Assembly (NCBI GenBank): GCA_019703815.1
Contig: AP023053.1
Span: forward strand, 792,995-856,994
Reading direction: 5' to 3'
Origin: Thaumasiovibrio occultus
Lineage (GTDB): Bacteria; Pseudomonadota; Gammaproteobacteria; Enterobacterales; Vibrionaceae
Length of the DNA stretch: 64,000 nucleotides
Shown: positions 8,439 to 16,529 of the stretch, in pieces
Position numbering within the stretch: position 1 is the stretch's first letter
Layout of the letters: each line of letters starts with the position of its first letter
Notes under the pieces: model-generated
The model's database searches: none
Seen by the model: the letters and a program-made list of their open reading frames with translations, nothing else
Told to the model about the DNA's origin: nothing
Made by a program: the position numbers and the translations under genes

Positions 8439-9335
8439 ATGTGTGCCCAAACCTTAAAAAATGAAAACCGTATTCTCACCTTCTCAGCCCTTATGGCATC
8501 TGGCTTCGCCTTAGGGGGATTGGTTTTAGGCTTGTGGGTTGGCTCACTTGTTATCGTCTTTGACGGTGTTTATTCCCTTCTCAGTTTAGTGTTAACTTTA
8601 TTGTCGCTAGTGGCATCTAAGTACATTCAGCGTCCATCTGACGCTGCGTTCCCTTTTGGTCGTGCCGTACTTGAGCCCGTCGTTATTGTAATTAAAGCGA
8701 TCGCCATTTTATCTATCGTTTGTTATTCGCTTTATTCTGCAATCCAGGCACTGTTTACCGGCGGTCGTGAAGTCGATATTTCGATAGCCACCCTGTTCGG
8801 CGTTATCAACGTTGTAGGTTGCGGTCTTGCGTGGATGTACATCGCACGTAAAAGCCGTCGTCATTCTTCAGGTTTGATTTTGGCAGAGTCACGCCAGTGG
8901 CAAATGGACACACTGCTAAGCGTCGCTGTGACATTGGGCTTTTTTGTGGCATGGATCGTTACGCTAACTCCATTTGCGCAATACGCGGTCTACGCTGACC
9001 CCGCTATGATGCTGCTGATGTCGTTCTACTTTATTAAAGTGCCGTTCGAAATGTTATGTGGCGCCGCACGTGAGCTGTTGATGATGAGCCCTGACAAAGC
9101 AATTTGCGATAAGGTTTCGCAATCAGTAACGTGTATTGGCAACGAGCTTCACCAACCGATGCGCCTAGCGGGTGTAACCAAAGTGGGTCGCGAGCTTCGC
9201 GTTAACATCGATATTCAAGCAAAAGGCCAAAGCGCGATTGCAGTGGCAGACATTGAAAAGACCAAGCAACGCTTACAGCGCCGTTTATCGAGCCTTGCGC
9301 TAGAGCTGCAATTAAACGTGAATATCGCAGCCTAA
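8439..9335 (+). CDS. cation diffusion facilitator-like transporter, altered metal site
   Basis: Inner-membrane protein of 298 residues with about six membrane segments and a C-terminal cytoplasmic domain, the CDF layout. The usual tetrahedral transport site (Asp-x3-Asp in TM2, His-x3-Asp in TM5) is only half kept: Asp42 is present but its partner is Ser46, and Asp157 is present but the histidine position is Gln153. Metal may differ from Zn/Fe, or transport may be lost. ATG start at 8439. Its downstream terminator has been interrupted by the IS4-type element. Confidence 0.8.
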   Translation: MCAQTLKNENRILTFSALMASGFALGGLVLGLWVGSLVIVFDGVYSLLSLVLTLLSLVASKYIQRPSDAAFPFGRAVLEPVVIVIKAIAILSIVCYSLYSAIQALFTGGREVDISIATLFGVINVVGCGLAWMYIARKSRRHSSGLILAESRQWQMDTLLSVAVTLGFFVAWIVTLTPFAQYAVYADPAMMLLMSFYFIKVPFEMLCGAARELLMMSPDKAICDKVSQSVTCIGNELHQPMRLAGVTKVGRELRVNIDIQAKGQSAIAVADIEKTKQRLQRRLSSLALELQLNVNIAA

Positions 9336-9375
9336 AAATTCGAAAACCCTACATTTTGTTTCGGACATAAAAAAA

Positions 9376-9391
9376 GCAGCGCATTAAGCGC
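9376..9391. terminator. left remnant of the interrupted CDF-gene terminator
   Basis: Before insertion the sequence was GCAGCGC-ATTAA-GCGCTGC followed by T6 on the plus strand and preceded by A-rich sequence (T-rich on the minus strand): a bidirectional terminator. The left copy keeps AAAAAAAGCAGCGCATTAAGCGC but the right arm is shortened and the plus-strand T-tract is gone. Confidence 0.75.
9379..9391. repeat. 13-bp target-site duplication, left copy
   Basis: GCGCATTAAGCGC directly abuts the left end of the IS4-family element and is repeated exactly at 10821-10833. Confidence 0.9.
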
Positions 9392-10820
9392 TAATGCCGT
9401 TCACTTAAGGTGAGCGGCATTGTTTTTTCTAGGGTATCGGCTTGGCTTTTTCTTAACAACTCTAGGGAAGGATCTTTCTCGCCTAGGTTCAAGTATTAAG
9501 CTCCCACTCATTGAGTAGAAGTTTTGGAGTTGCCTCGGGATGGCTCCTGGTGACGAGTATGGAAGTCCCACTATCAGACGCATGATGTGAGCGAGTGCTC
9601 CATTGAAGCTAAGTTGATATGGTAAGTAGTCTCCATTCAACGTATTACACATCTGGACCATTTGATACCTGACCAAGTTATATGTCAGTAGTATTCCCCA
9701 GAGTTCTTGCTTCACTAATTCAGGGAGTCGACTTCGAAGCGTGAGTCGGTTACCAAGCATGTACTGTTTTTGCTCACGATATCCGAGTTCAATTTCCCAA
9801 CGATAGCCATATAAGCCTACGATATCTGACTTTGGGTAGAGCATAGGGTCAAGCATTGAGGTGAGAACATCGTATTGCTTACCATCTTTGACTCTCGTGA
9901 TTAAACGTACAACCACTTCTTGTTCTAGCTCTGGCCACTTTTTACGTGCTTGCGGATTACTCTTCAGTTTTATCAGTTTATCTTGGCGGCCAAGAGACTG
10001 AACGACGTCATAAGTGAGTCCTTTTTTCATTGGGATAAGCCAATGTCGATTTATGCCTTGCGAGCTCCATGCTTGAAGTAGACCAAGGGAGTAAAAGCCT
10101 TTATCAAAAAGGGTTAAGCTATTATCAGGTGTCGTCTCTATCAGTTGTTCTGCTAACTTCATTTCATTGACGCTATAGCAGTCAAAGGCACTACCTGTGA
10201 TTAAATGGCTGCTCAATTCCATCTGACATACCATGCGTACTTGTGGGTACTGTGTTTCTTTACCGTCACGGTTGGTAGGCTTGGCAAACGCTGCAGCGTT
10301 CTCTTTTGAGTCCTCAGTTCGCCATAAGACACCATCAACGCCAAGAAGAGTGAGCCCGTTCCAGTTGGGTAAATTAGCCCGCTTAAACCAATGACTTTGG
10401 GTACACTCAAAAAGAGCTTTAGCCGCTGACTCACCGAGGTTTTTTCTTCGCTGTGTTAATGCACTTGGAGCAACAAATGGTTTACCTGTGCGGTCAACAA
10501 TATCGAGCATATTTACAATGTCAGCCATGGATTTATCGTTATAGATTGCCATTCCAACCAGTAACCATGCCATCGACTCTAAAGTTAGCTTTCGTTTTCT
10601 TAGCGTAACAGTATCAGTCAGTTCGTAAGCACTATTGATGAGTTCAATGGGTAGGAGGTCAGCGAGTGTTTCAACTTGATTGGGTTTATAACTGTTGACG
10701 ATGTCGAGGGCTTGAGAAACGTGCATAAAAAAATCCGATAAACAGGGTCTATCGGATTTTTACATACAGGTAGGATCATTCAACTGATCTGCCGATTAAA
10801 GTCTTAACTGATCGGCATTA
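9392..10820 (-). mobile_element. complete IS4-family insertion sequence, 1429 bp
   Basis: The ends read TAATGCCGTTCACTTAAG at the left and, as reverse complement, TAATGCCGATCAGTTAAG at the right: 16 of 18 positions identical, very like the ends of IS4 itself. A 13-bp duplication flanks it, within the size range of the IS4 subgroup. A single intact transposase gene fills the element. The exact target duplication and intact frame point to a recent insertion. Confidence 0.95.
9401..10726 (-). CDS. IS4-family transposase, 441 aa
   Basis: DDE transposase. The first Asp is in LLGVDGVLW, the second in [10 protein letters not shown], and the Glu lies in the YREK signature [15 protein letters not shown], which shows the exact Y-x2-R-x3-E-x6-K spacing of the family. 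Full length with no frameshift, so probably functional. The ATG at 10726 is followed by the DUF4372-like N-terminus ([20 protein letters not shown]). Confidence 0.95.
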   Translation of the reverse strand: MHVSQALDIVNSYKPNQVETLADLLPIELINSAYELTDTVTLRKRKLTLESMAWLLVGMAIYNDKSMADIVNMLDIVDRTGKPFVAPSALTQRRKNLGESAAKALFECTQSHWFKRANLPNWNGLTLLGVDGVLWRTEDSKENAAAFAKPTNRDGKETQYPQVRMVCQMELSSHLITGSAFDCYSVNEMKLAEQLIETTPDNSLTLFDKGFYSLGLLQAWSSQGINRHWLIPMKKGLTYDVVQSLGRQDKLIKLKSNPQARKKWPELEQEVVVRLITRVKDGKQYDVLTSMLDPMLYPKSDIVGLYGYRWEIELGYREQKQYMLGNRLTLRSRLPELVKQELWGILLTYNLVRYQMVQMCNTLNGDYLPYQLSFNGALAHIMRLIVGLPYSSPGAIPRQLQNFYSMSGSLILEPRRERSFPRVVKKKPSRYPRKNNAAHLK

Positions 10821-10833
10821 GCGCATTAAGCGC
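10821..10833. repeat. 13-bp target-site duplication, right copy
   Basis: GCGCATTAAGCGC follows the right end of the IS4-type element and matches 9379-9391. With the GCTTTTTT after it, this copy keeps the plus-strand T-tract of the former terminator. Confidence 0.9.
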
Positions 10834-10853
10834 TGCTTTTTTCATCCTGACTA

Positions 10854-11189
10854 TTAGTCAGTCATATCAAAATCTTCTGATCCAGCAAGCTGCTCGCTCC
10901 CAGAACGTGGGCTACTGCATAAGGTATAGGTGCGACGTCGCTGTGTTGTTAATGCCTGATATTTAAGCCAAACCCTAGCCAAAGGTGAAGTTAGCGGTGC
11001 GTTACCTTGGATTTGATCCAAAAATGCGACTTCTTCGTCATCCGCAGGTAGATAAGATCCTTCAGTAAGTAACCGCATTACATTGCCGTACACCTCAAGT
11101 TGCCTTGATTCTGCAATCGTAAAGTTGCCACTTTTCCCAAATCCACGCGGGAAGCTCTTGTTATCTATAAAAAAACCTTCTGTTCTCAT
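10854..11189 (-). CDS. maoP: macrodomain Ori organisation protein MaoP (DUF413)
   Basis: In E. coli MaoP (YifE) acts with the maoS site in organising the Ori macrodomain. This 111-residue protein has the conserved FIDNKSFPRGFGKSGNFTI block, EVAFL in the centre and the LTSPLARVWLKY block. It is divergent from hdfR, as in enterobacteria, which supports both names. The shared terminator with the CDF gene has been split by the IS4-type element, and its minus-strand T-tract is now about 1.4 kb away. Confidence 0.88.
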   Translation of the reverse strand: MRTEGFFIDNKSFPRGFGKSGNFTIAESRQLEVYGNVMRLLTEGSYLPADDEEVAFLDQIQGNAPLTSPLARVWLKYQALTTQRRRTYTLCSSPRSGSEQLAGSEDFDMTD

Positions 11190-11340
11190 ACACTACCACT
11201 CATCCGTGTTTTGCGTGATAGTCAATCAGTTCACTATTGTTGTAAAACAAATCTTTTTATCTATTGGCACTAAAAATACTAATCGTCATCTTTTTACTAT
11301 TTTCGTATAATGTCAGTAGAAAAATAACGAGAGATGCTCT

Positions 11341-12198
11341 GTGGATACTGAACTCTTACGAACCTTTTTAGAGGTTTCAAAAACCCGACATTTTGGCAAG
11401 GCAGCCGACAATCTGTTTCTTACGCAATCCGCTGTCAGCTTCCGTATTCGCCAACTTGAAGGCCAACTCGGCAACCCCCTATTCTCACGCCAGCGTGGCA
11501 ATATCCATTTAACCCAAGCCGGAGAGCGCCTCCAACCTTATGCAGAAGCCATTTTGCAAACCTGGGGACGGGCAAAGCAAGATGTCGCTTTAACGACGGA
11601 GCAGAACGTCCAGCTCGCCTTTGGGGCTTCCCCGATGTTTTGGGAGTTTGAAGGTGTCTCGCCGTGGCTTGACCAATGCTACAACGCCATTGAGGGCCTA
11701 GCATTTCGTCTAGACTCTGCTCCACGCCAAGAGATGGCACGTAAAATTTACGAGCGCCAGATTGACGTAGGCCTAACCAGTGAGCCGCCAAAAGGCGAAG
11801 AACTGGTGGTGAAAAAGCTGTGTGATTATGAGATGCACCTGATCACCGCCAAGCCAAATCTAAAAATGGAGCAATGCGAGAACGAGCTGCTAGTGATCTT
11901 AGACTGGGGAACGCGCTTTGCTATCGAGCATGCTAAACATACCCACTTTAATCGCCCGGCAGTAATGCAAACACAATCGCCACGCACTGCGCTGAACTTT
12001 ATTACCAGCAATGGTGGTATCGCCTATTTGCCAACGCCAGTCGCCGCAACAGCGCTTGCTGAAGGTCAGTGTTTCGTGGTCGAAGACGCGCCAGTGATGG
12101 AGCACAGCCTCTACATGGTGTGGCATCAAGATAACGAAAAATCAGAGATTATTGCCCAAGTTGCCGAGATTGCACTGAATCTAGCTTCATTACAATGA
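11341..12198 (+). CDS. hdfR: LysR-type regulator HdfR
   Basis: H-NS-dependent flhDC regulator family. The N-terminal helix-turn-helix (MDTELLRTFLEVSKTRHFGK, then SAVSFRIRQLEGQLGNPLF) and the domain that follows match HdfR over 285 residues. The start is GTG at 11341, preceded by GAGAG. Divergent arrangement with maoP is conserved. In vibrios flhDC is absent, so its target here is unknown. Confidence 0.88.
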   Translation: MDTELLRTFLEVSKTRHFGKAADNLFLTQSAVSFRIRQLEGQLGNPLFSRQRGNIHLTQAGERLQPYAEAILQTWGRAKQDVALTTEQNVQLAFGASPMFWEFEGVSPWLDQCYNAIEGLAFRLDSAPRQEMARKIYERQIDVGLTSEPPKGEELVVKKLCDYEMHLITAKPNLKMEQCENELLVILDWGTRFAIEHAKHTHFNRPAVMQTQSPRTALNFITSNGGIAYLPTPVAATALAEGQCFVVEDAPVMEHSLYMVWHQDNEKSEIIAQVAEIALNLASLQ

Positions 12199-12266
12199 TC
12201 GATAAATTTTGTTCGGCATCACCATAAAGAAGCTTCATTGGACTTGATAAAACGGAATCGGTAGCG

Positions 12267-12467
12267 TTGTGTCATCTTCCGATGGAGTTTGAAACTGAGA
12301 TGCCTAATTGGGAAAAATGGCTAGGTTCCGCCAGTAAAGAGCCAATCAAACGTCGTCAATTCGAGAGCGAAGAATCTGCTCTCCTGAATAAACGCGTTAA
12401 ACAGAAAAGAAAGCGCCCACATGTTGATGACAAACAGTGGCTTGCTTTTTCTCAGGAGGATTACTAA
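12267..12467 (+). CDS. small basic hypothetical protein, up to 66 aa
   Basis: Not recognised. Soluble, strongly charged, with a Lys/Arg cluster NKRVKQKRKRPHVDD near the C-terminus. Starts are possible at 12267 (GTG), 12282 (ATG) and 12300 (ATG, MPNWEKWLG); I favour one of the two ATGs but cannot decide. A good terminator directly downstream supports a real gene. Confidence 0.6.
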   Translation: MCHLPMEFETEMPNWEKWLGSASKEPIKRRQFESEESALLNKRVKQKRKRPHVDDKQWLAFSQEDY

Positions 12468-12506
12468 CGCGGCCGTTTATCCCAATTCACAGTCTTAACT
12501 CATACC

Positions 12507-12533
12507 TACCCAAGCTTTGACTTGGGTATTTTT
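12507..12533 (+). terminator. intrinsic terminator
   Basis: TACCCAAG-CTTTGA-CTTGGGTA followed by TTTTT; ends the 12267 gene. Confidence 0.85.
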
Positions 12534-12639
12534 ATGCCTGTACTTTCTATGTGCCTCTGTGCAAAGCAAACCTTCCACGACATTTTCATCCTGTAATAAT
12601 AGGCATCATGAAAACCAAAACATGATGTGTTAGCATATT

Positions 12640-13341
12640 GTGCTTCTGTTCCACTCGTTTTCGGTTCTATTCATGGTCACGCGTATTCCCTCCTGGATCT
12701 TGGTGGGCGCCATCATGCTAGCATTCAGTGCTGGCGCAATTAACTCAATGGCATTACTCACGTTTGCCAACAGTGCAGTCTCGCATGTTACGGGGACAAT
12801 TACCCAAGCGATGAATGCCATTACTCAAGAAAACACCGCTACCGCCTTCTATTTACTCAGTATTGTGGCAAGTTTTTTCTTCGGTGCAGTGACATCGGGC
12901 ATGATCATTCACAATGAAGCCCTTCGTTTGGGCCGCAGTTATGGGTCGGCTTTATTGCTTGAAGCGATCGTTTTATTTGCGGCTACCTACTATTTCTACC
13001 ATCACAAAATCACTGGCGAGCTGCTCGCCTCGTATGCCTGCGGTCTGCAAAATGCGATGATCGCAACCTACAGCGGCTCAGTGATCCGCACCACGCACCT
13101 TACCGGCATTGTCTCGGATTTAGGAGCCGCATTGGGGCATATGATCAGCCGACGTTCACTCAATCCACCACAATTGATCATGCAGGGCAGTATCTTGGTT
13201 GCCTTTAGTGCTGGCGCATTTGCCGGGGCTAAACTGTTAAAGGCAGTAGGATTAGTTGCCATGGCGCTTCCAGCCACTATCGTGCTGAGTGCCAGTATTG
13301 GGTATATGTTGATGCTACGGCGTCAGATTAAGCTGCGGTAG
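12640..13341 (+). CDS. YoaK-like DUF1275 membrane protein
   Basis: Inner-membrane protein with about six hydrophobic segments. DUF1275 hallmarks are seen: SAGAINSMALL near the N-terminus followed by SHVTGTITQAM, and in the second half GLQNAMIATYSGSVIRTTHLTG. Family function unknown. The frame opens with GTG at 12640; an ATG at 12673 (MVTRIPSW) is a plausible alternative, neither with a strong ribosome binding site. Convergent with the AlkD gene across a shared hairpin. Confidence 0.82.
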   Translation: MLLFHSFSVLFMVTRIPSWILVGAIMLAFSAGAINSMALLTFANSAVSHVTGTITQAMNAITQENTATAFYLLSIVASFFFGAVTSGMIIHNEALRLGRSYGSALLLEAIVLFAATYYFYHHKITGELLASYACGLQNAMIATYSGSVIRTTHLTGIVSDLGAALGHMISRRSLNPPQLIMQGSILVAFSAGAFAGAKLLKAVGLVAMALPATIVLSASIGYMLMLRRQIKLR

Positions 13342-13380
13342 CTTCAGCTCGCTGGCTAATTTGTACACTTCACAACGACA

Positions 13381-13404
13381 AAGGGGCGCACATTGCGCCC
13401 CTTT
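13381..13404. terminator. bidirectional terminator hairpin
   Basis: AAGGGGCGCA-CAT-TGCGCCCCTTT, between the convergent DUF1275 and AlkD-type genes. Confidence 0.75.
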
Positions 13405-13451
13405 GCCTATCCGAAATAGCCGTGTTTGCTAGTACGTAACGATTACGTCGG

Positions 13452-14138
13452 TCACATTTCCAGCACCATGATCCGATTCGCTTCTCGATAAGATAACGCC
13501 GATAGGCTAACTTCACTCAGGAGCGACTTCACCCAATCAGGGCTGGTTTTACCATGCTCTCGAAGTAGCCAACCGATGGCTTTACGAATGAAAAATTCAT
13601 CTTCTGTCGACAGCACGCGGACAGTTTCTTCAAGCAATTCACGGTTTACCTCGGTTTTGTGCTTCAGCATCACCAGGAGTGCCGCACGGCGTACCCACAA
13701 CGACTCCGATTGACGCCATGCCGTTACATAACCAATGAGATCTTCGCTATGAATGAGCTTGGGACCAATCAACGCCGATGCCAATTTATCCAAGGTATCC
13801 CAGTGATCGGCACTTTCCATCAACTCAATAAACAGATCTAACGCTCGCTCATCGTTTCGCAGCGCCTTATAGTGCTCGGCCACATCGAGCGCCAGATATT
13901 GCTCCTCGCGATATTGGCCACACCAGAGCCAACGGATCAACCCTGCATACTGTTGAAACGTGGTGATTTTCGTGTGCTCTCGCGCTTGCTTGAAAATCTC
14001 ACGCCGCTCAGGCGCTTTAACCCCATAAAATGGAGTCGGAATTTTCATGTATCGCTGCATTTCCAAAGCGGCAACAGGATCGGCCTGCTCTACCAACTTC
14101 TTCTGCATCACGAGAATCATTGGGAATACATAAGACAT
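13452..14138 (-). CDS. AlkD-type DNA alkylation repair protein
   Basis: HEAT-like-repeat DNA glycosylase family that removes bulky or positively charged alkylated bases. The catalytic set of AlkD is visible: Trp and Asp four apart in HWDTLDKLAS, the Arg in LWVRRAALLV, and the Trp in FIRKAIGWLLREHGK. About 228 residues from ATG 14138; an ATG at 14123 is also possible and the longer frame to 14201 lacks a ribosome binding site. Monocistronic. Confidence 0.85.
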   Translation of the reverse strand: MSYVFPMILVMQKKLVEQADPVAALEMQRYMKIPTPFYGVKAPERREIFKQAREHTKITTFQQYAGLIRWLWCGQYREEQYLALDVAEHYKALRNDERALDLFIELMESADHWDTLDKLASALIGPKLIHSEDLIGYVTAWRQSESLWVRRAALLVMLKHKTEVNRELLEETVRVLSTEDEFFIRKAIGWLLREHGKTSPDWVKSLLSEVSLSALSYREANRIMVLEM

Positions 14139-14373
14139 AGACTTTACGCTAATAGAATAATTATCAATAGATAATACCACTATCTGAGCGGAGGATACCA
14201 ATTGATCACACTACGCCCTTACGGCAAGTAACGCTTTATCCAATCACCTTCTACTGATAAATATCGTGGCACTCACTCATCGGGTTGGCTCTGCATCTAC
14301 GTTACAACGACCCACTCAGTAAAAGCACGTCGAGCCTTTCCATGCAGCGACTTTTTGCCACCCAATAGAAACA

Positions 14374-14397
14374 GAAAAGGCCCGTATAGGGCCTTAA
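14374..14397 (-). terminator. intrinsic terminator of the 50-aa gene
   Basis: On the minus strand AAGGCCC-TATAC-GGGCCTT followed by TTCTG; placed 26 bases after the stop of the small gene. Confidence 0.7.
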
Positions 14398-14420
14398 TGG
14401 TTGTCCGTGTTGCTACAGCA

Positions 14421-14573
14421 TTACTCGTTCGTCTGCTTTTCTGTCGACCAATGCTCATAAGGGTTCTGATGCTTGTCGGTAATTTCAACCGATAGCCCCA
14501 TATCGACTAACTCTTTCAGGGTGAGATCATCCGCCAAGTAGCTCTTTTCACCACGTTCGTTACTCAGTTGCAT
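14421..14573 (-). CDS. small acidic protein, 50 aa
   Basis: A short gene with all signals: a strong ribosome binding site AAAAGGAGAGCGT directly before the ATG at 14573, a stop at 14421, and a terminator behind. The product begins MQLSNERGEKSYLADDLTLK, contains LVDMGLSVEI and ends in a polar tail (WSTEKQTNE). No membrane segment. I do not recognise a family with a known function. Confidence 0.72.
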   Translation of the reverse strand: MQLSNERGEKSYLADDLTLKELVDMGLSVEITDKHQNPYEHWSTEKQTNE

Positions 14574-14743
14574 ACGCTCTCCTTTTGGTTATCTCAACCT
14601 TTCAAGTGTATACCTAATTTACCGATCGTTACGTCAGACCAGACACCCCAACACTATAGCGTGTGTAAGCTGACCACCCTTTCACAAAAAACCGGCCAAA
14701 TGGCCGGTTTTTCATTCAAGACAGTGACATTACAGCAACGCAA

Positions 14744-16075
14744 TTACAGCATGAACAGGTACGCGACAAACATCGCAGACAAGCCGTAAATCAGCGGATG
14801 CACTTCTTTACCTCGGCCTGAAACCACCATAGTAAAGGCGAAACTGATGAAGCCCATTGCCATACCGTTCGCAGGCGAGAAGCTTAGCAGCGTGAACATC
14901 ACAGTGAAGAACACAGCAACACGCGATTCCACTTTATTCCAATCGACATCCGCCAAACGGCCAATCATGTAAATCCCGATCACCACCATTGCCGGTGCTG
15001 CCATCGCCGCCGAGAAGACCTCAAATACAGGGAACAAGAACAGAGAAACCAAGAACAGCACGGCGGTCATGACGGCCGCTAGACCGGTTTTCGCACCCTG
15101 CGAAGAGGCAATACCTGATTCTGAAAACGCAGTAATTGAGGTGGTACCCAAAATAGAACCAATGACTGTACCGCCGGCATCCGCAACCAATGCTGCACGT
15201 GCATTTGGCACTTTACCGTCATCAGAAATAATACCGGCATCACGACCTACACCAACAATGGTGCTTAAGCCATCAAAGAAATCGACGATAAAGAAAATGA
15301 TCACGATAAACAGCAGGTCTGGCAATTTATCCCACGTCAGAAACTCAAAGTTAAATAGCGCACCGAATACACCTTCCATGCTTGGCGGTGCAGAAACTAT
15401 CGCTTCTGGCGTTTTAACAATGTCGGTTCCCAAAATTAAATCAGCAAGAATAGACAATACCAACGATACCACAAACGAAATAAAGGTAGCGAGCTTCACA
15501 CCGCGAACCATACAGCCCAACGCGATAAAGATACTGATATAGGCAATCGCCACAGGTACCGCTTTAATATCACCCAAAGTAACTAAGATGATCTTATTTG
15601 GCACCACAATACCGGCGTTTTTCAAACCCAAGAACGCAATAAATAAGCCAAGAGAAACGGTGATCGCCGTTTTAAGATCAGCAGGAATAGACTCAATCAT
15701 TTCCTTGCGGATATTGGTCATACTGAAAGCAAGGTACAGCAGGCCTGAAAGGAAGATACCGAACATGGCTTCGTGCCAAATCAGCGACATACCCGCCGAT
15801 GTCACCATGACTTTAAAGAAGCCATTCATGCTCATTCCCGGTGCCAGCATCACTGGGTAATTACCCCAAATCCCCATAATTAAGGTTGCAATAGCTGAAG
15901 CCAGCGCCGTCGCTGTAAATACAGCACCACTATTTAGCCCTTCAATGCCCCCCAAAATGGCAGGATTGAGCGCCAAAATGTAGCTCATTGCTAAAAATGT
16001 AATAAAGCCAGCGTAGAGTTCGGTATTTACCGTCGTGCGGCGTTCAGAGATTTTGAAGAAGGTATCGATATTCAC
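14744..16075 (-). CDS. NCS2-family purine permease (AzgA/AdeP type)
   Basis: Inner-membrane nucleobase:cation symporter of 443 residues, about 12-14 hydrophobic segments. Diagnostic blocks of the adenine/guanine/hypoxanthine branch are present: MSYILALNPAIL, the APGMSMNGFF motif (APGMGLNAFF in most members), DFFDGLSTIVGVG and GTTSITAFSESG. Gly/Ala to Ser/Gly changes in the APGM motif could shift specificity. A PurR-like operator at 16414 lies about 340 bases upstream, in the region shared with the divergent gene, and suggests purine repression. Confidence 0.88.
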   Translation of the reverse strand: MNIDTFFKISERRTTVNTELYAGFITFLAMSYILALNPAILGGIEGLNSGAVFTATALASAIATLIMGIWGNYPVMLAPGMSMNGFFKVMVTSAGMSLIWHEAMFGIFLSGLLYLAFSMTNIRKEMIESIPADLKTAITVSLGLFIAFLGLKNAGIVVPNKIILVTLGDIKAVPVAIAYISIFIALGCMVRGVKLATFISFVVSLVLSILADLILGTDIVKTPEAIVSAPPSMEGVFGALFNFEFLTWDKLPDLLFIVIIFFIVDFFDGLSTIVGVGRDAGIISDDGKVPNARAALVADAGGTVIGSILGTTSITAFSESGIASSQGAKTGLAAVMTAVLFLVSLFLFPVFEVFSAAMAAPAMVVIGIYMIGRLADVDWNKVESRVAVFFTVMFTLLSFSPANGMAMGFISFAFTMVVSGRGKEVHPLIYGLSAMFVAYLFML

Positions 16076-16413
16076 GATAGAGCCCTTAATTGTATGGAAA
16101 TACGATCAAGAGACAATGTTCAGATGCAGCAAAGCAATGGTGCTTCACCACAAAATAAGCTCAGTGTAGTACCACGATTAGGTCGTGATGTAGAAACTGA
16201 TGGCCCAAATTGCCAAAACTATACAGCTGAACATGTCAATGTTGGGCGCATAATAACGCTATGAATATAAAGCTCAATAACGATTTTCCTAACCACTGCC
16301 CACCATTAACATTTGTTAACTCAAAGTTACGTTTGTCGAACCTGTGAAATTGTGTGAAATAGAATGATATTTGTCCAAATATCCTTAATTTTGCCGGTTT
16401 AAATCTCACCCTG

Positions 16414-16428
16414 ACGCAAACGTTTGCT
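16414..16428. promoter_or_regulatory. PurR-like operator
   Basis: ACGCAAACGTTTGCT contains the 12-base palindrome GCAAACGTTTGC (16416-16427), a close match to the PurR consensus ACGCAAACGTTTGCGT. It lies between the purine permease (-) and the choice-of-anchor I gene (+). The permease is the natural target, although the distance implies a leader of more than 300 bases. The same core recurs at purC (33704). Confidence 0.7.
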
Positions 16429-16529
16429 ATTGTAAGCTTTTTCAATACATAGAATTAACAATAAATAAATACGTAACAAAATGTAACTAAATTAGTAGGC
16501 TTATCAATAATTCAATTTGAGGAATTAAA

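Noticed and set aside
15069-15542. 157-codon open frame opposite the purine permease gene
   Set aside because: It is the antisense shadow of a strongly supported membrane-protein gene, with the low-complexity composition typical of such shadows.
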